From Microbotryum silenes-acaulis (taxonomy: Eukaryota > Basidiomycota > Microbotryomycetes > Microbotryales > Microbotryaceae): DNA of 64,000 nt. The stretch covers positions 787,763 through 851,762 of the forward strand of contig QPFY01000015.1 of the NCBI GenBank assembly GCA_003665825.1. Direction: 5' to 3'. The notes beneath the pieces are model-generated. The model did not search any database and was not told where the DNA came from. It saw only the letters and a program-made list of their open reading frames with translations. A program made the position numbers and the translations under genes. Within the stretch, counting starts at the first letter, position 1; each line of letters begins with the position of its first letter. This document shows, piece by piece, positions 45,758 through 55,743 of this stretch.

Positions 45758-46451
45758 TTCACGTGATCTTGCTCTGTTTTAGTGCGAGGTCTGAAGACAG
45801 CCATCAACTGTGAAATTTGAAAAATTTGAAACTGAACAGCCTCACCAAGAATTAGAACACACGGCACCAAGCAAAGATGCAAAAAGGATAAGCCAAGTAA
45901 ATGCACACTTCAGTTTAGCCATGTGATGCTGGGGAGGTGCAGGCGGAGCTCGCAAAGACTTTCAATTACGCAGGGAGGTGGGCGCACAGCGCCCCCGAGC
46001 CCTATAGCTCATGATGTTGGTGATACAGCAGGACTGCAGGGAGATTGCATTGAGGACTTCGGATGAGGAACGAAGCAGAGCAAGCATTATGATTATACAT
46101 ATACCAGTGGGAACCTGTTAAATTAACGGGAGGACGAAATTCGAATGTCAGGAGAATTGACCGGTTACATGATCTGAGTGGAGGTATAACGCACAATACG
46201 AAGTACAGCGGAACAATTCTCATTGCTGAAACAGCCTGCCCATTGCTTGTTGCCGGAATTGGCTTCAAACCCTTGTGCAATGAGATCCGGAAGGTTTATG
46301 ACGGTCCTCGCGGCAGGAGAGAGGTCTAGGCTGAGACTAGACTTTTGGGGACGAGGTGCGAGGAAGGATCAGGTTAGGACTGTGAAGCAACTGAAGCAGG
46401 ACTTGAACTGTAGGGTTTCTCGAGAAGGGTAAGGAGTGTGATTGCAAACTT
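45758..46451. other. Intergenic region with inverted relic repeat
   Basis: No gene is seen. At 46085-46165 lies the reverse copy of the 21435-21520 repeat (CCAGTGGGAA, TTAAATTAACGGGAGG). It probably belongs to the same relic as 47293-47755, separated from it by the MITE at 46452-47017. Confidence 0.5.
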
Positions 46452-47017
46452 CATCAGCAACTTTACCACTTCCGGGTGCGTGGCTAAATCTGTCTAAATG
46501 ACTTTACCGTCTGAATCGTTCTGGATCGTGTCTAGATCCACCACTTCGTCACACTGAATTCGCTTCTATGATGGTTCTAATACCTCGATTACAGATGTGT
46601 CATCGCAACGTGTGTGGACTAGCCTCGCGGCTTGGGTTGGGCACAAGAAGCTTCGTCGATTGACGGAGGTCGGGACCGGTGCTGCTGGGGCGGCCGAGGT
46701 CGCCGCTGAAGCGGCTTTGTTCGGGTTTGATGCCTAATTTGTGCTCTTAGAAGAACGTAGAGTCTAGAAGGTTTGTCTGTAAATGCAATGAGACCATACC
46801 ATTGCACATAGCCCTACCTGAATATGTCATAATTGTTCTGAAATGGCACTGGAAATACTCTGGAAGCTCTGGAAGTGCACTGAATGCCTGAATTTCCAGA
46901 CAAAATCTAGAGCAATCTAGCAGCGCAGAGCTGAATGCGCTTTACGCCCGGATTGTTCTAGATCGGCTCTGAATTGCTCTGAATTGTCATGAAGCGCGCG
47001 TGGTAAAGTTGCTGATG
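46452..47017. mobile_element. 566-bp MITE related to Plavaka-like element B
   Basis: Ends CATCAGCAACTTTACCAC (46452) and GTGGTAAAGTTGCTGATG (47017) are exact inverted repeats of 18 bp and differ from element B's ends at one position (TACC for TGCC). Internal subterminal words such as TCTGAAT, CTAGATC and TCTAAAT recur in both orientations. There is no coding capacity. A 2-bp duplication is not visible (TT left, AA right). Confidence 0.75.
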
Positions 47018-47292
47018 AAGGAGTGTGGTAGGAGTATGAGTATGAGGATGTATAGTAGTATATGAGTTGTTGCTTGCAGGAAGCAAAGGAGAAACTATCA
47101 GATGGCCGGCTTTTGTAGTAAAAGCCATGGAATGTTATGGAAGGTTTTCTACAAGCGAGATATCACGATGCCCAATGTCCGGGTTGCCAGATGGAAGGTT
47201 GAGGAACGAGGTGGAGTCTTATGGAACGAAGACGACTCTCGGGTTTCGGCGTGCTGTCTCAAAGAGGAAGGTGAGGACAGGACCGGCGCTAG

Positions 47293-47755
47293 TCACGCTT
47301 GATCTTCGAGCCGGACCGGAGTTGGGCTTCGGCTCACCAAGACCGTTACACGGTTGCATGCTTTGTCGTTTGGCCCCAGTGCAGCCTTGATTTCCGGCCG
47401 TTTGGGGTTGCGCGTCACGGTGATGAACAGCAAATGCTTTCCATTATTGACGACGCAAATCATCGCATCTTTGTGATCCTGCGCGGCCTTTTCCTGAACG
47501 TCGTACCCAAAATCACTGAATGTCCAATTTGATCCGCGGTTGGCAAGCCCGTGACGCCTTGGCCCATGGTGAGGCACAAGCATTTTTGATGAAATGAATG
47601 TCTTTTATCCGATCACGCGGCTTGGAAGTTTCCGTCAATCACGAACTCCATGAAGGGACGTTGGGTGCAATGCGGCATTGAGAAGTACTCAACGCGTTTG
47701 TGCAAGTAGTATGCATTGAAGAATTGTGAACTCGAGACATCGTCCTGGATGTTCA
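47293..47755 (-). pseudogene. Helitron Rep relic, inverted relative of 20.9-21.3 kb
   Basis: On the minus strand the pieces HKRVEYFSMPHCTQRPFMEF (about 47710) and, in another frame, KDAMICVVNNGKHLLFITVT and ALGPNDKACNR (about 47475-47360) are the same Helitron Rep segments as at 20890-21260, with high base identity (for example TTGCACAAACGCGT, CACCCAACGTCCCTTC). It contains frameshifts and a TGA. Only about 150 residues remain. Confidence 0.75.
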
Positions 47756-48114
47756 AACTTTCTATGTCAGTCTTGCCGAGTCAAAAACAGTGAGTGCAGG
47801 TATATTCAACTCACCTCTGTTGAGGTATTTATGTTAACCCTTTAATGCGAGAATATAGTATCCGGGAAAAGCCCTTTGAAAGGCACGCTGTCTCGGACAG
47901 CGGAGCCTCACTGGTGACCAAAGATGACAGGTGCAAGTTATATGGATTACAACTAGCTTCTGGTGTCAGCTTGATGAAGAAGCTAGGCACGCACAATCTC
48001 TATTTCTAATGCCTGTGGCCCGTCGTAAGGCCTTGCCTTACACCCTTTCATTAGAATGAGTAATAATCACAGGACAATCACCGGACTAAATCAAGATTGG
48101 GAAACTGTCATGTA
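47756..48114. other. Short intergenic stretch
   Basis: About 360 bp between the Helitron relic and the inverted-repeat element; no gene or RNA recognised. Confidence 0.35.
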
Positions 48115-48406
48115 CACATGCGCGCAAAACTTATGGATCCCGTAGGGCATAACTTGCCATCTGTCGATGTCTGTCTGCAAGGACCAAGTTACCTTGCACC
48201 GTGAACAACTCCCTTCTGATTTCAATCAGCATTGATTGAGATCATTGGTTTTCTTTTTGCTAACCCCTCACAGCTGGACTACACAGCCAAAAAAGCAAAC
48301 AATTTCAATGGATGCGGAATCAGAAGGGAGCCAAGGTTACTTTGGTCCTTGCAGACATACGGCACGTTATGCCCTACGCAATCCATAAGTTTCGCGCGCG
48401 CATGTG
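48115..48406. mobile_element. Foldback/MITE-like inverted repeat (about 290 bp)
   Basis: The left arm CACATGCGCGCAAAACTTAT, followed by GTAGGGCATAAC, CTGCAAGGACCAA and CTCCCTTCTGATT, is repeated in reverse in the right arm ending at 48406, with about 85% identity over 100-130 bp. The arms are too diverged for a recent insertion. No coding capacity; its ends differ from the CATCAG family. Confidence 0.7.
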
Positions 48407-48490
48407 TCAAAGTTTAGACCTAATAGTGGACCCACCTATATGAAAGGCTAGCAGGTTGTGGTGAATCAACAAGGTACCTATTTGTAAAAA

Positions 48491-48503
48491 AATAGATAAA
48501 AAA
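48491..48503 (-). terminator. Pol III terminator of the tRNA
   Basis: Read on the minus strand, TTTTTT follows the discriminator base directly, then a second T run. This fits RNA polymerase III termination. Confidence 0.7.
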
Positions 48504-48584
48504 TGACCGAATCGGGAGTCGAACCCGAGTCCTTCGTAGTCAATAATGGGAAACGAAGATTCTAAACCTCTAAACTATTCGGTC
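48504..48584 (-). tRNA. tRNA, probably tRNA-Gly(CCC), with a small intron
   Basis: The minus strand folds as a cloverleaf. The acceptor is GACCGAA/TTCGGTC with discriminator A. The D-arm has GTTT...GAAT with a GAGGTTTA loop. The T-arm is TCGGG-TTCGACT-CCCGA with a perfect B box. The anticodon stem TTCGT/ACGAA closes a 15-nt loop, so an intron of about 8 nt follows position 37 (TTCCCA then TTATTGAC then T). This gives anticodon CCC. Shifting the stem by one base would give TCC, also glycine. The variable loop has 4 nt. A Pol III terminator follows. Confidence 0.85.
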
Positions 48585-48733
48585 GGCTTCTCCCTTGCTA
48601 TGTTTTTCTGCGGCCTACAGCTAGCAATCATTTGGTGTAGCGTTGCTTTTCATCTTCACTTCACTTCACTTCACTTCGAAATCGCCCTACCGCAGTCTTC
48701 GATACTCGAGTTAACAAGTGATACACCGACAAG

Positions 48734-50993
48734 ATGTCTACAGGAGACCCTGGGTCCCCACTGCCGGCACCGCCACCACCGGTGTCCGCCACCAGCGTCC
48801 AGCCACCCCGCGACCAGATCCCGATAAGCTCGAAGAAGACGCAAGTCACGGGCCCCGCCACCGCCGCACCCAACTATGCCGCCGCTGCGAGTCAGATGGC
48901 GACTCAGTCACCTGAACAACAGCAACAACAACAACAGCGTGCCAAGGCTCTGGGCAGCCTCCTACAAGCCATGGGTGCTGTACCCGGAAACCGCATGGAT
49001 CGTTGGGTCCAGGCCATCTACTTCGCCGAACTCTACCCCGTCGCCACCGCCACATCGCTGAAATTTTCGGCCTTGAACGCGAACCGGTCTGTCGAGAACA
49101 TCTTTGATTACGCCCTTGAAGTGACTCTGTCTCACCAGAGCGCCTCGCGAGCGTCTCATGCCGACAAGACCGATCTCGTGGCCTGCGTCACGAGGCTGCT
49201 ATCGCCGATCTCTCCTATCTGCTTTGAGCCTGGAGTTCCTCTGCCGGACCACCTTGCGGCCTATCAACCACAGATCCTAGGCGTACAACATTCATCAATC
49301 CTGCGTAATGGGGCGGCTCACCATCGCGTTACGGTTGGGTTCGTCACCGGCGAGGCACGTGACTCCACGCTTACGACGCCCCCCGCTCTCACTTGGCGAT
49401 CGGCGAAGGCCCGCTTCGCGAAATCTCACAGGTTCCACCATAACATGGTCGAGCTTCGAATCAACGTCGGTGTTCAAGGAGTGCCTTCCATGGACGCCAT
49501 CATCAAATCGTTCCAATCACTAGTGCAGGACTTGTCAGGCAAGGGACATTCGTGCCAACTTGTGCAGGTTCTGCGCGTTATCAGCGTGGACAACGCCTCG
49601 GCCTTCGCCCACGTTGCCGGAGACTACTCGGCTTTCCTACACTTCGACGACAACTCCCTGTTCCAACGCCCTAACACGACCTTGAAAGAGATCCTACCTT
49701 CGAGAATCGGCCTTCCCACTCGAGGCATCCCGGTCACCGCCCTTCGCCATGACTATGAGAAGGAGGCGGCTTGCGGTAGGTGCCACTTCGTGGGTCACGT
49801 GGGAACCTGCGGATTGGATCAGGAGAGGAAGCGAAAGGAGGCTCACAACGGCAACAGCAACAGCAACAGCAACAAGAACACCATCACCAACGACACCAAC
49901 ATTGTGGAGGCCGAGGTCCCCATTCCTGTGCCGGTTGTTAACAGGATCGCATCACAGAATCGCTTCGCCGGGCTCGAGGTTGAGGAGGGACAGGAGGAAG
50001 CGGTAACTGGCCAGAGCGGACAGGGGCCGGAGGAATCGGGGGAGGAGGACGCTGGTGATAAGGCGGATGACGAGGACTCGGAGGACTCGGAGATGGAATC
50101 GGAGGCGACCGCGAAAACGGAGGTCATCAAAATTGAGAGCGAGGACGAGTCGGTTTTAGAGGACCGCAGAGGATCCGATGGAGAGGTGATTGATGGCGGA
50201 TGGAAGGGGCGAAACAGAAGGCAAGGTGGCGACGGAGATGGAGGAAGGGGAGGTGACGACGGAGATGGAGGAAGAGGAGGTGGCGACGGAGGTGGACGAT
50301 GTGGACGAGGCGGGGGGAGCGACGAAAGCGGAGAATGCGGAAGCGACGGACTTAGGGGAGACGAACAGGCTGGACAATGACGACGACAGCGACGCAACAG
50401 CAACCGCCGCCACCGCTTCCCGCGAATCGACTCCCCACGAACCAACCCCACCTTTGTCACCCGGAACTCTCGCCAAGTCGCTACGCGAGGGGGAGGAGTG
50501 GGACAGGATCAGAGCTAACTGGGTTGAGCAGGCACGACTCGAGCGGGACCAAAGCATCGAGAGGAGGCTTGACGCTGAAGCCCCTTTGGTGCGTCACAAC
50601 TTTGCCACGTGGGATGAGGACGGTGAGATACGTTCCATCAACATCAGGGGGACCGCTGCGAAGTTCAAGAAGCCGGTGATGAAGAGGTCGCAGACTGCGG
50701 CGGACCTCAGTGACCCGAGTGACGAACCGACCGACGCCAAGCGAGTGATCATCAAAGGGAAGAGCCGCGTCGTTGTCAAGGATGGAATAGAGGGGCGGAG
50801 GGTGACGAGGTCGATGTCGGCGGCGGCGGCGATGCCGGTTGGCGTGACGAAGGTGGACCGAGGGAAAGCAAAGGGGGTAGCCGAGGAGAAAAGATGGTCC
50901 GACCACGAGCCCGAGGACGATGTCCTGCCCGCCCTCCCCCTCTTTGAGGACGTCACCACCGCCAAGAGCGCCTCAACCTCAACTACCCATTAA
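48734..50993 (+). pseudogene. LINE copy 1 ORF1 (RNA-binding, one frameshift)
   Basis: Starts [16 protein letters not shown]; a Pro/Gln-rich N-terminus precedes a conserved domain shared with copy 2 ([53 protein letters not shown]). A zinc knuckle [13 protein letters not shown] (C-x2-C-x4-H-x3-C) lies at about residues 343-355. The first frame runs to 50380. The C-terminal part continues in the next frame from about 50190 ([20 protein letters not shown]) to TAA at 50991-50993. A 1-nt shift in the GA-rich repeat tract 50190-50380 therefore breaks an otherwise complete ORF1. The function expected from the family is packaging of the element's RNA. Confidence 0.75.
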
Positions 50994-50995
50994 TG
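50991..50995 (+). promoter_or_regulatory. TAATG stop/start overlap ORF1-ORF2, copy 1
   Basis: The ORF1 stop TAA (50991-50993) shares its last A with the ORF2 ATG (50993-50995). The same TAATGAT occurs in copy 2. Such overlaps in non-LTR elements mediate termination-reinitiation, the likely way ORF2 is translated. Confidence 0.75.
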
Positions 50996-53900
50996 ATCAA
51001 GCACACCATCATAACCTGGAACGTGAGGAGGGGCATGGGGGTCCCGGAGAAACGACGCAACATTTACGCTTACCTATCCACTTTCAAAGCATCGGCCATT
51101 CTCGTACAAGAGCACTTCATCAGACCGCACCTCTGGCAACTCATCAAGGACGAGTACGAGGGCAAGCTCTTCATCAACCAACATTGTCTGACTCTGATTC
51201 CGGCTGACTCCCCCCTGATCGACGCCGAGCTCTTGCGCACCCACTTGGCACTCAACGGACGGATCCTGGTCACCTCCTTTCGTCTGCGGGGCGACACTAA
51301 AATTTTCGAAATGAACAACATCTACGCGCCCGTTGAACCAAAACAACGAGCAAAATTCTTTGACAAACTCTTATTTCAAAAAACACAGAAATCCCACGTC
51401 CGACTCCTTGGCGGCGATCTCAACGACTGCCCGCGCCCAGAAGTCGATCGGCGGAACCAAAGTCGGCGCGGCCACCACTGGCCGATCCTGATAGGCAAGC
51501 TCGACTCGGCCTACACGGACTGCATCCGCTACAAGCACCCCATCACCCCATCTTTCACTCGACCCAACCCCAATCGCAAGCGACCCAACTCATTTTCCCG
51601 GCTTGATTACTTTCTCCTACAACGAACTCACCAGAAAAGGCTCGACCAGGCCTCGACGATCTACGACTACCCCAAGGATCTCTCCGATCACCGACCGGTC
51701 TTGATTGTGCTGGCTCTCTCAGACGATCTTGATGCGACTCTCCCACAGCTCAGCCTACCTACCACATCCAACCAACTACATCGAATTAATACCACAACCT
51801 TCAAGACGGTGGAATTTCAGCGGATGATGGAAGGATGGTTGGAAGGGGCAAGCAGGGAGGAACCGGTGGGGGAGCTCGAGGTCATTCTGGAGGCGTGCAG
51901 GGATAGGGGTGGTGAGCTGGCGAGGAGGCTGCATCGGGAGCGGTCGGAACGGATGGAGTATTTGGTGGGGAGGGTGCAGGATCTGGAGGCGTTACCGATA
52001 TGGAGGGACGAGGACACGGCAGAATGGACGAGGACGTCGGAGGAACTCAAGCGGGCGGTCGAGGAGCGCGCGCGCCTACTCCGGATCCGAGCCCACGTCC
52101 CCGAGATCGCTTCCGAGGAACGACTGTCGCGGCCGGTCCACTCCAAGCTCGCGGCGCGGAACTCGGATTCCAAGATCACAGCACTGCGCTTGGCCAACGG
52201 AGAGCTAACGCATGACATTGATATTGCTCTTGACCACACGCAGGCGCATTTTCAGCGCCTCTACCACATCGAGCCTCGCGACCCGGACCGCGTCGCTCGA
52301 CTTCGGGACGAATTCCTCGCGCCAATCAGGGCGGCGCGGACTTGCGACGACCCGCGCTCGGATCCGCTCTTTCTGCGCCGACTCTCGGAATCGCAGATCG
52401 ACTTACTCCAGCGACCGATCACCGAGGACGAGGTCGTGGCCGCGATCGGGACGACGCACCCGGGGCGATCGCCGGGACCGTCGGGCGTGCCCTACGAACT
52501 GTACCAGACCGCACCCGAGGCGTGGGCCAAGGTGCTGACCAAGGCCTACAACGCGATGATCGAGCGAGGCTCACTCTCTCCCAAGCAGGGGCAGGGACTC
52601 GTGCGCCTGATTTACAAGCCCCACAAGAAACATGCCGATCGCGCCGACCTTTCGTCGTACCGGCCTATCACCCTGCGCGAGTGCGATTACAAGATCTTTA
52701 CCAAGGTCTACGTTGCCCGACTCAACCACCTTCTGCCCGATCTCCTCCCGCCGCAGCAGCACGGATTCGTCAAGGACCGCCGATCGGCCGACGCTGCGCT
52801 ACACCTTCGTCTCCTGGTCGAGGAACTTGGTGCGCGCAGGACCGAGTTCCCCATGGCCGCGCTCTTGTCTCTTGACCAATCATCCGCCTACGACCTCGTC
52901 GAGCATGACTGGATCTTTGCCATCTTCGACGCTCTGGGCGCTCCTGCCATCTTTCTTCGCGTGCTGAGGATGCTCTACTCGGGTGACTCGACCTCGGCCC
53001 GCTACATCATCAATGGGTTCCTGACGGCGCCGGTGCGACTGACGTGTGGGCTCGGCCAAGGGGACCCGGCGTCGTCATCGGTCTGGGACATCGTGTTTCA
53101 GCCGTTCCTGGATGCTCTACACCGTCGAAACATTGCGCTGAATCTTGCAATCCCTGCCCTTTATCCGTACCCACAGAGCCGCGCCATTACATCACTTGCA
53201 TTTGCCGATGACGTTGTCGTCGCCGTCGCGGGCTTGGAGTCACTCAACTTGCTCGATGACCTGGCGCTCGACTGGAGGCAGGCAACGAATGGCCGGCTCA
53301 ACACGGACAAGACGGTCGTCCTACCGATCGGACGCCGCTGGGACCCGGGGGAACGCCCGCTCGTCGTCAAGGCCGCAGGCGAGTCGCTCGAGTGGATCGG
53401 CCTCCCCTTCGACCCCAGCGGCGACACCGAACTCGCCTACGCGAATCTCATCGAACGCCTCGAGGCGACGCTGGAGGCGGTCCAGCATCGCTGGCTCACG
53501 CACCACACCCGTGCCTTTTACGTCAATCGGTACGCCATCCCCAAGATCCTGCACTTCCTTGCAGCCGACATCCCGCCGCCCGAAGTCGTCAAGAAGCTCG
53601 ATGACATGCTCGTCGATTTCGTCCGTGGGGGCAAGGGCAGGACCAGCTACGGCAGAGACATCGTGTTCACAGCCAAGCTCAAGGGGGGACTGGGGGTGAT
53701 CAGGATGCAGGACGTCGTGGATGCGGTTGCGGCACGGATCTGGGACGTTCTTCTCGGCGGTTCTGGCGCGATCTGGCAAGGACTTGCGCGCGCGGCACTC
53801 CAGCGAGCTCAGCCCGACCTCGACCTGGCCACCGATCTCTGGCCACATCCATCCACTCCCATCCCCAACGACCTTCATCCCCGATGGCACGCCGCACTGG

Positions 53901-55012
53901 GCGTTCCGAAACATCACGACGCGCAGGTCAACCCGAGGGCCTTGACCACCGCGAACCTGCTCGCGCTGCCCACCCTGCTCGGCAGCCTCCACACCCCCAT
54001 CAGAGGGAAACAGACCATCGACGCGGTTCATGTACCTGACTACCTTCGTCTCCAGGGCTACCCGAAGGTGGCGGATCTCTATCGGCGCGAGTTGTATGCG
54101 GGTGGGGGGTTTCACCTCTGGACGCCGCCGGCGGATGTGCTCGGCGACAACAGCGAGTACGATCGACGCTGGCTCCCACAGCGACTGGCAATCGCGGCCT
54201 GGTACCGGTTCACTGTCGATCGACACAAGAACACGCCCTTGGCGGCGGCGGTGGCGGCGGGACGGCTCAACGTGCCTCCCCGGATCGGCACCAGCGCACT
54301 GCTCGAGGCAATCCTCCCCAAGCCCGTGGCCCGCTTCGCAATGGAGCAGCGCCTTCCGGACCCGGTGCTTCCACAACAGGCGAGCCAGTACAAGCTGCTG
54401 AACATGGCTCGACCCTACACGATCCGTAGCATCCGCCAGGTCCTGAACGCGAAGGCCTTTACCAACACGCTCGGGCTCAAGGGACCACCGCAGCCGGACG
54501 ATCTCAGGAGCTTCTGGAAGGCGGTCAACTCGAAGGCACTGACGGCGAGGGAGAGGGAAGTTTGGTTCAAGCTGATTCTCCGCTTCACCCCGACGCGCAA
54601 GCTGCAGCACCAACAAAACCACGACACTTCTCCCGCGTGCCTCGTCTGCAAAGCGCCGGTGGACGACACCGACCACTACTTTTTCGACTGCGTTGACTCG
54701 CGGAACGTCTGGATCGCGGCAAGGGGCGTGCTCTGCGACGCACTCGGGTGCGACACGATCAAGGACGCCCAGTACACGACACTGCAACGGCTCTTTGGCC
54801 TCCCCAAGCTCAAGGCCAAGCTCAGCGAACAGGAAGGGGCGGGCAGGACGATCGAGATCTTCACGGGGATGGTTTTGGAGATGATCAGCAGTGGGAGATG
54901 GAGGATGCAGAAGCACGGGACGAGGATGGAAAGCGTGGAGAGGAGGAGGGTGGTACTGGAGGAGAGGATGAAGTTGAGGGCGGGAGGAGCAAGGGGCGGG
55001 CGAGGGCAGTAG
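50993..55012 (+). CDS. LINE copy 1 ORF2: endonuclease-reverse transcriptase (intact, 1339 aa)
   Basis: Performs target-primed reverse transcription. The N-terminal apurinic-type endonuclease (about 1-240) has [32 protein letters not shown] and SDHRPV. The reverse transcriptase core (about 490-800) has [68 protein letters not shown] and the catalytic FADD at residues 737-740, then [11 protein letters not shown]-terminal CCHC knuckle [18 protein letters not shown] (C-x2-C-x8-H-x4-C) lies at about 1215-1233. No RNase H domain was recognised. One uninterrupted frame of normal LINE length with all visible motifs intact, so it may be active. Upstream it overlaps ORF1 by TAATG. Confidence 0.93.
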   Translation: MIKHTIITWNVRRGMGVPEKRRNIYAYLSTFKASAILVQEHFIRPHLWQLIKDEYEGKLFINQHCLTLIPADSPLIDAELLRTHLALNGRILVTSFRLRGDTKIFEMNNIYAPVEPKQRAKFFDKLLFQKTQKSHVRLLGGDLNDCPRPEVDRRNQSRRGHHWPILIGKLDSAYTDCIRYKHPITPSFTRPNPNRKRPNSFSRLDYFLLQRTHQKRLDQASTIYDYPKDLSDHRPVLIVLALSDDLDATLPQLSLPTTSNQLHRINTTTFKTVEFQRMMEGWLEGASREEPVGELEVILEACRDRGGELARRLHRERSERMEYLVGRVQDLEALPIWRDEDTAEWTRTSEELKRAVEERARLLRIRAHVPEIASEERLSRPVHSKLAARNSDSKITALRLANGELTHDIDIALDHTQAHFQRLYHIEPRDPDRVARLRDEFLAPIRAARTCDDPRSDPLFLRRLSESQIDLLQRPITEDEVVAAIGTTHPGRSPGPSGVPYELYQTAPEAWAKVLTKAYNAMIERGSLSPKQGQGLVRLIYKPHKKHADRADLSSYRPITLRECDYKIFTKVYVARLNHLLPDLLPPQQHGFVKDRRSADAALHLRLLVEELGARRTEFPMAALLSLDQSSAYDLVEHDWIFAIFDALGAPAIFLRVLRMLYSGDSTSARYIINGFLTAPVRLTCGLGQGDPASSSVWDIVFQPFLDALHRRNIALNLAIPALYPYPQSRAITSLAFADDVVVAVAGLESLNLLDDLALDWRQATNGRLNTDKTVVLPIGRRWDPGERPLVVKAAGESLEWIGLPFDPSGDTELAYANLIERLEATLEAVQHRWLTHHTRAFYVNRYAIPKILHFLAADIPPPEVVKKLDDMLVDFVRGGKGRTSYGRDIVFTAKLKGGLGVIRMQDVVDAVAARIWDVLLGGSGAIWQGLARAALQRAQPDLDLATDLWPHPSTPIPNDLHPRWHAALGVPKHHDAQVNPRALTTANLLALPTLLGSLHTPIRGKQTIDAVHVPDYLRLQGYPKVADLYRRELYAGGGFHLWTPPADVLGDNSEYDRRWLPQRLAIAAWYRFTVDRHKNTPLAAAVAAGRLNVPPRIGTSALLEAILPKPVARFAMEQRLPDPVLPQQASQYKLLNMARPYTIRSIRQVLNAKAFTNTLGLKGPPQPDDLRSFWKAVNSKALTAREREVWFKLILRFTPTRKLQHQQNHDTSPACLVCKAPVDDTDHYFFDCVDSRNVWIAARGVLCDALGCDTIKDAQYTTLQRLFGLPKLKAKLSEQEGAGRTIEIFTGMVLEMISSGRWRMQKHGTRMESVERRRVVLEERMKLRAGGARGGRGQ

Positions 55013-55449
55013 AGGCTGGGTTCGATTTCCCCCCACCATCCCACACACACACCACATCACACTTCCTCTTCCAAAACTGTATACTAAATATCTTGCTTTC
55101 ATCTTTCATCTATTACAGGTCTGCTTTCGTTGCTCATGGACCGGCTCGCGATTTGGGATTGACTCGACGGTGGCTCACGCTCTTTGGCTTCGGGGTTCTG
55201 AGTCAAGGGAGGGATCAGCAGACACAGGCAGAAAGTCGGCTTTGAGGGGCCAGGGACTGCTGAGGTGGAGGTTTTGAGGGACCTCCACCGCGTCTTGCTG
55301 TGACCGAGCATAGACTTGGGGCTTCGTGGGTCAGGGTAGTTGCGCAGTCGCTCTCCTGTCTTTGTCTCGACCGAGTTGGGAAGTGGGTGCGGGGTGGGCC
55401 TCTTGTCGTTAGTAAATCGTTTTATTACTCTTTCTCTCCTTCTCTCTCT

Positions 55450-55652
55450 CTCATTCGTCTCCTGAGGGGGAGCAACCGCTTGGCTGGGGCACTTGAATCC
55501 CAAGTATCGGATTGGTGGACACCGGCCCGTTTCTCGCATCTTACGGGCGGTTTGTGTTATCATCGTCGACTTCCATCTAGTTTTTCCGTAGGCTAATCAG
55601 GGGGAACAGGAATTGGGGGCAATATGATGAACAAGTTCTACAAAAAAAAAAA
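55450..55652 (+). repeat. Conserved 3' end of LINE copy 1 with poly(A)
   Basis: Matches 62966-63162 at the end of copy 2: TCATTCGTCTC, GGGGAGCAACCG, ACTTGAA, GGATTGGT/GGGTTGGT, CGGCGGTTGTG-like, ATCATCGT, TTCCGTAGG, then AAGTTCTAC/AGTTTCATAC and poly(A). The rest of the two 3' UTRs looks unrelated. This is likely the part read by the reverse transcriptase. In antisense it contains a tRNA B-box-like GATTCAAGT. Confidence 0.75.
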
Positions 55653-55743
55653 CATCTTTCATCTTTCATCCCAATCGCACTACCCTACCTCTGCAAACGT
55701 CAATATATCGAATACATCAACTGCTACACCAGCTATCGACCCG

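Larger units (their letters stand above)
48651..55652 (+). mobile_element. Non-LTR retrotransposon, copy 1 (L1/Tad-type)
   Basis: Two-ORF LINE: 5' UTR 48651-48733, ORF1 48734-50993, ORF2 50993-55012, 3' UTR to the A11 run at 55642-55652. The start at CATCTTCA is set by alignment with copy 2, whose 5' UTR begins CATCTTTCA right after this poly(A). Both 5' UTRs share ATCGCNCTACC. The 3' end (55450-55652) matches that of copy 2. The element begins 66 bp from the 5' end of the tRNA gene, on the opposite strand. Confidence 0.85.

Noticed and set aside
53321..55102. A 593-codon open frame on the minus strand
   Set aside because: It lies antisense to the reverse transcriptase of LINE copy 1, has no domain, and is explained by the GC-rich codon use of ORF2.
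55465..55560. A tRNA gene on the minus strand before LINE copy 2
   Set aside because: A B-box-like word and an outer 6-bp stem exist, but the T-stem and acceptor do not form a cloverleaf; the block is conserved at the LINE 3' end.
55624..55743. An upstream start for LINE copy 2 ORF1 (MMNKFYKKKN...)
   Set aside because: It lies in the tail and poly(A) of copy 1 and in the 5' UTR of copy 2; the homologous start is 55744.
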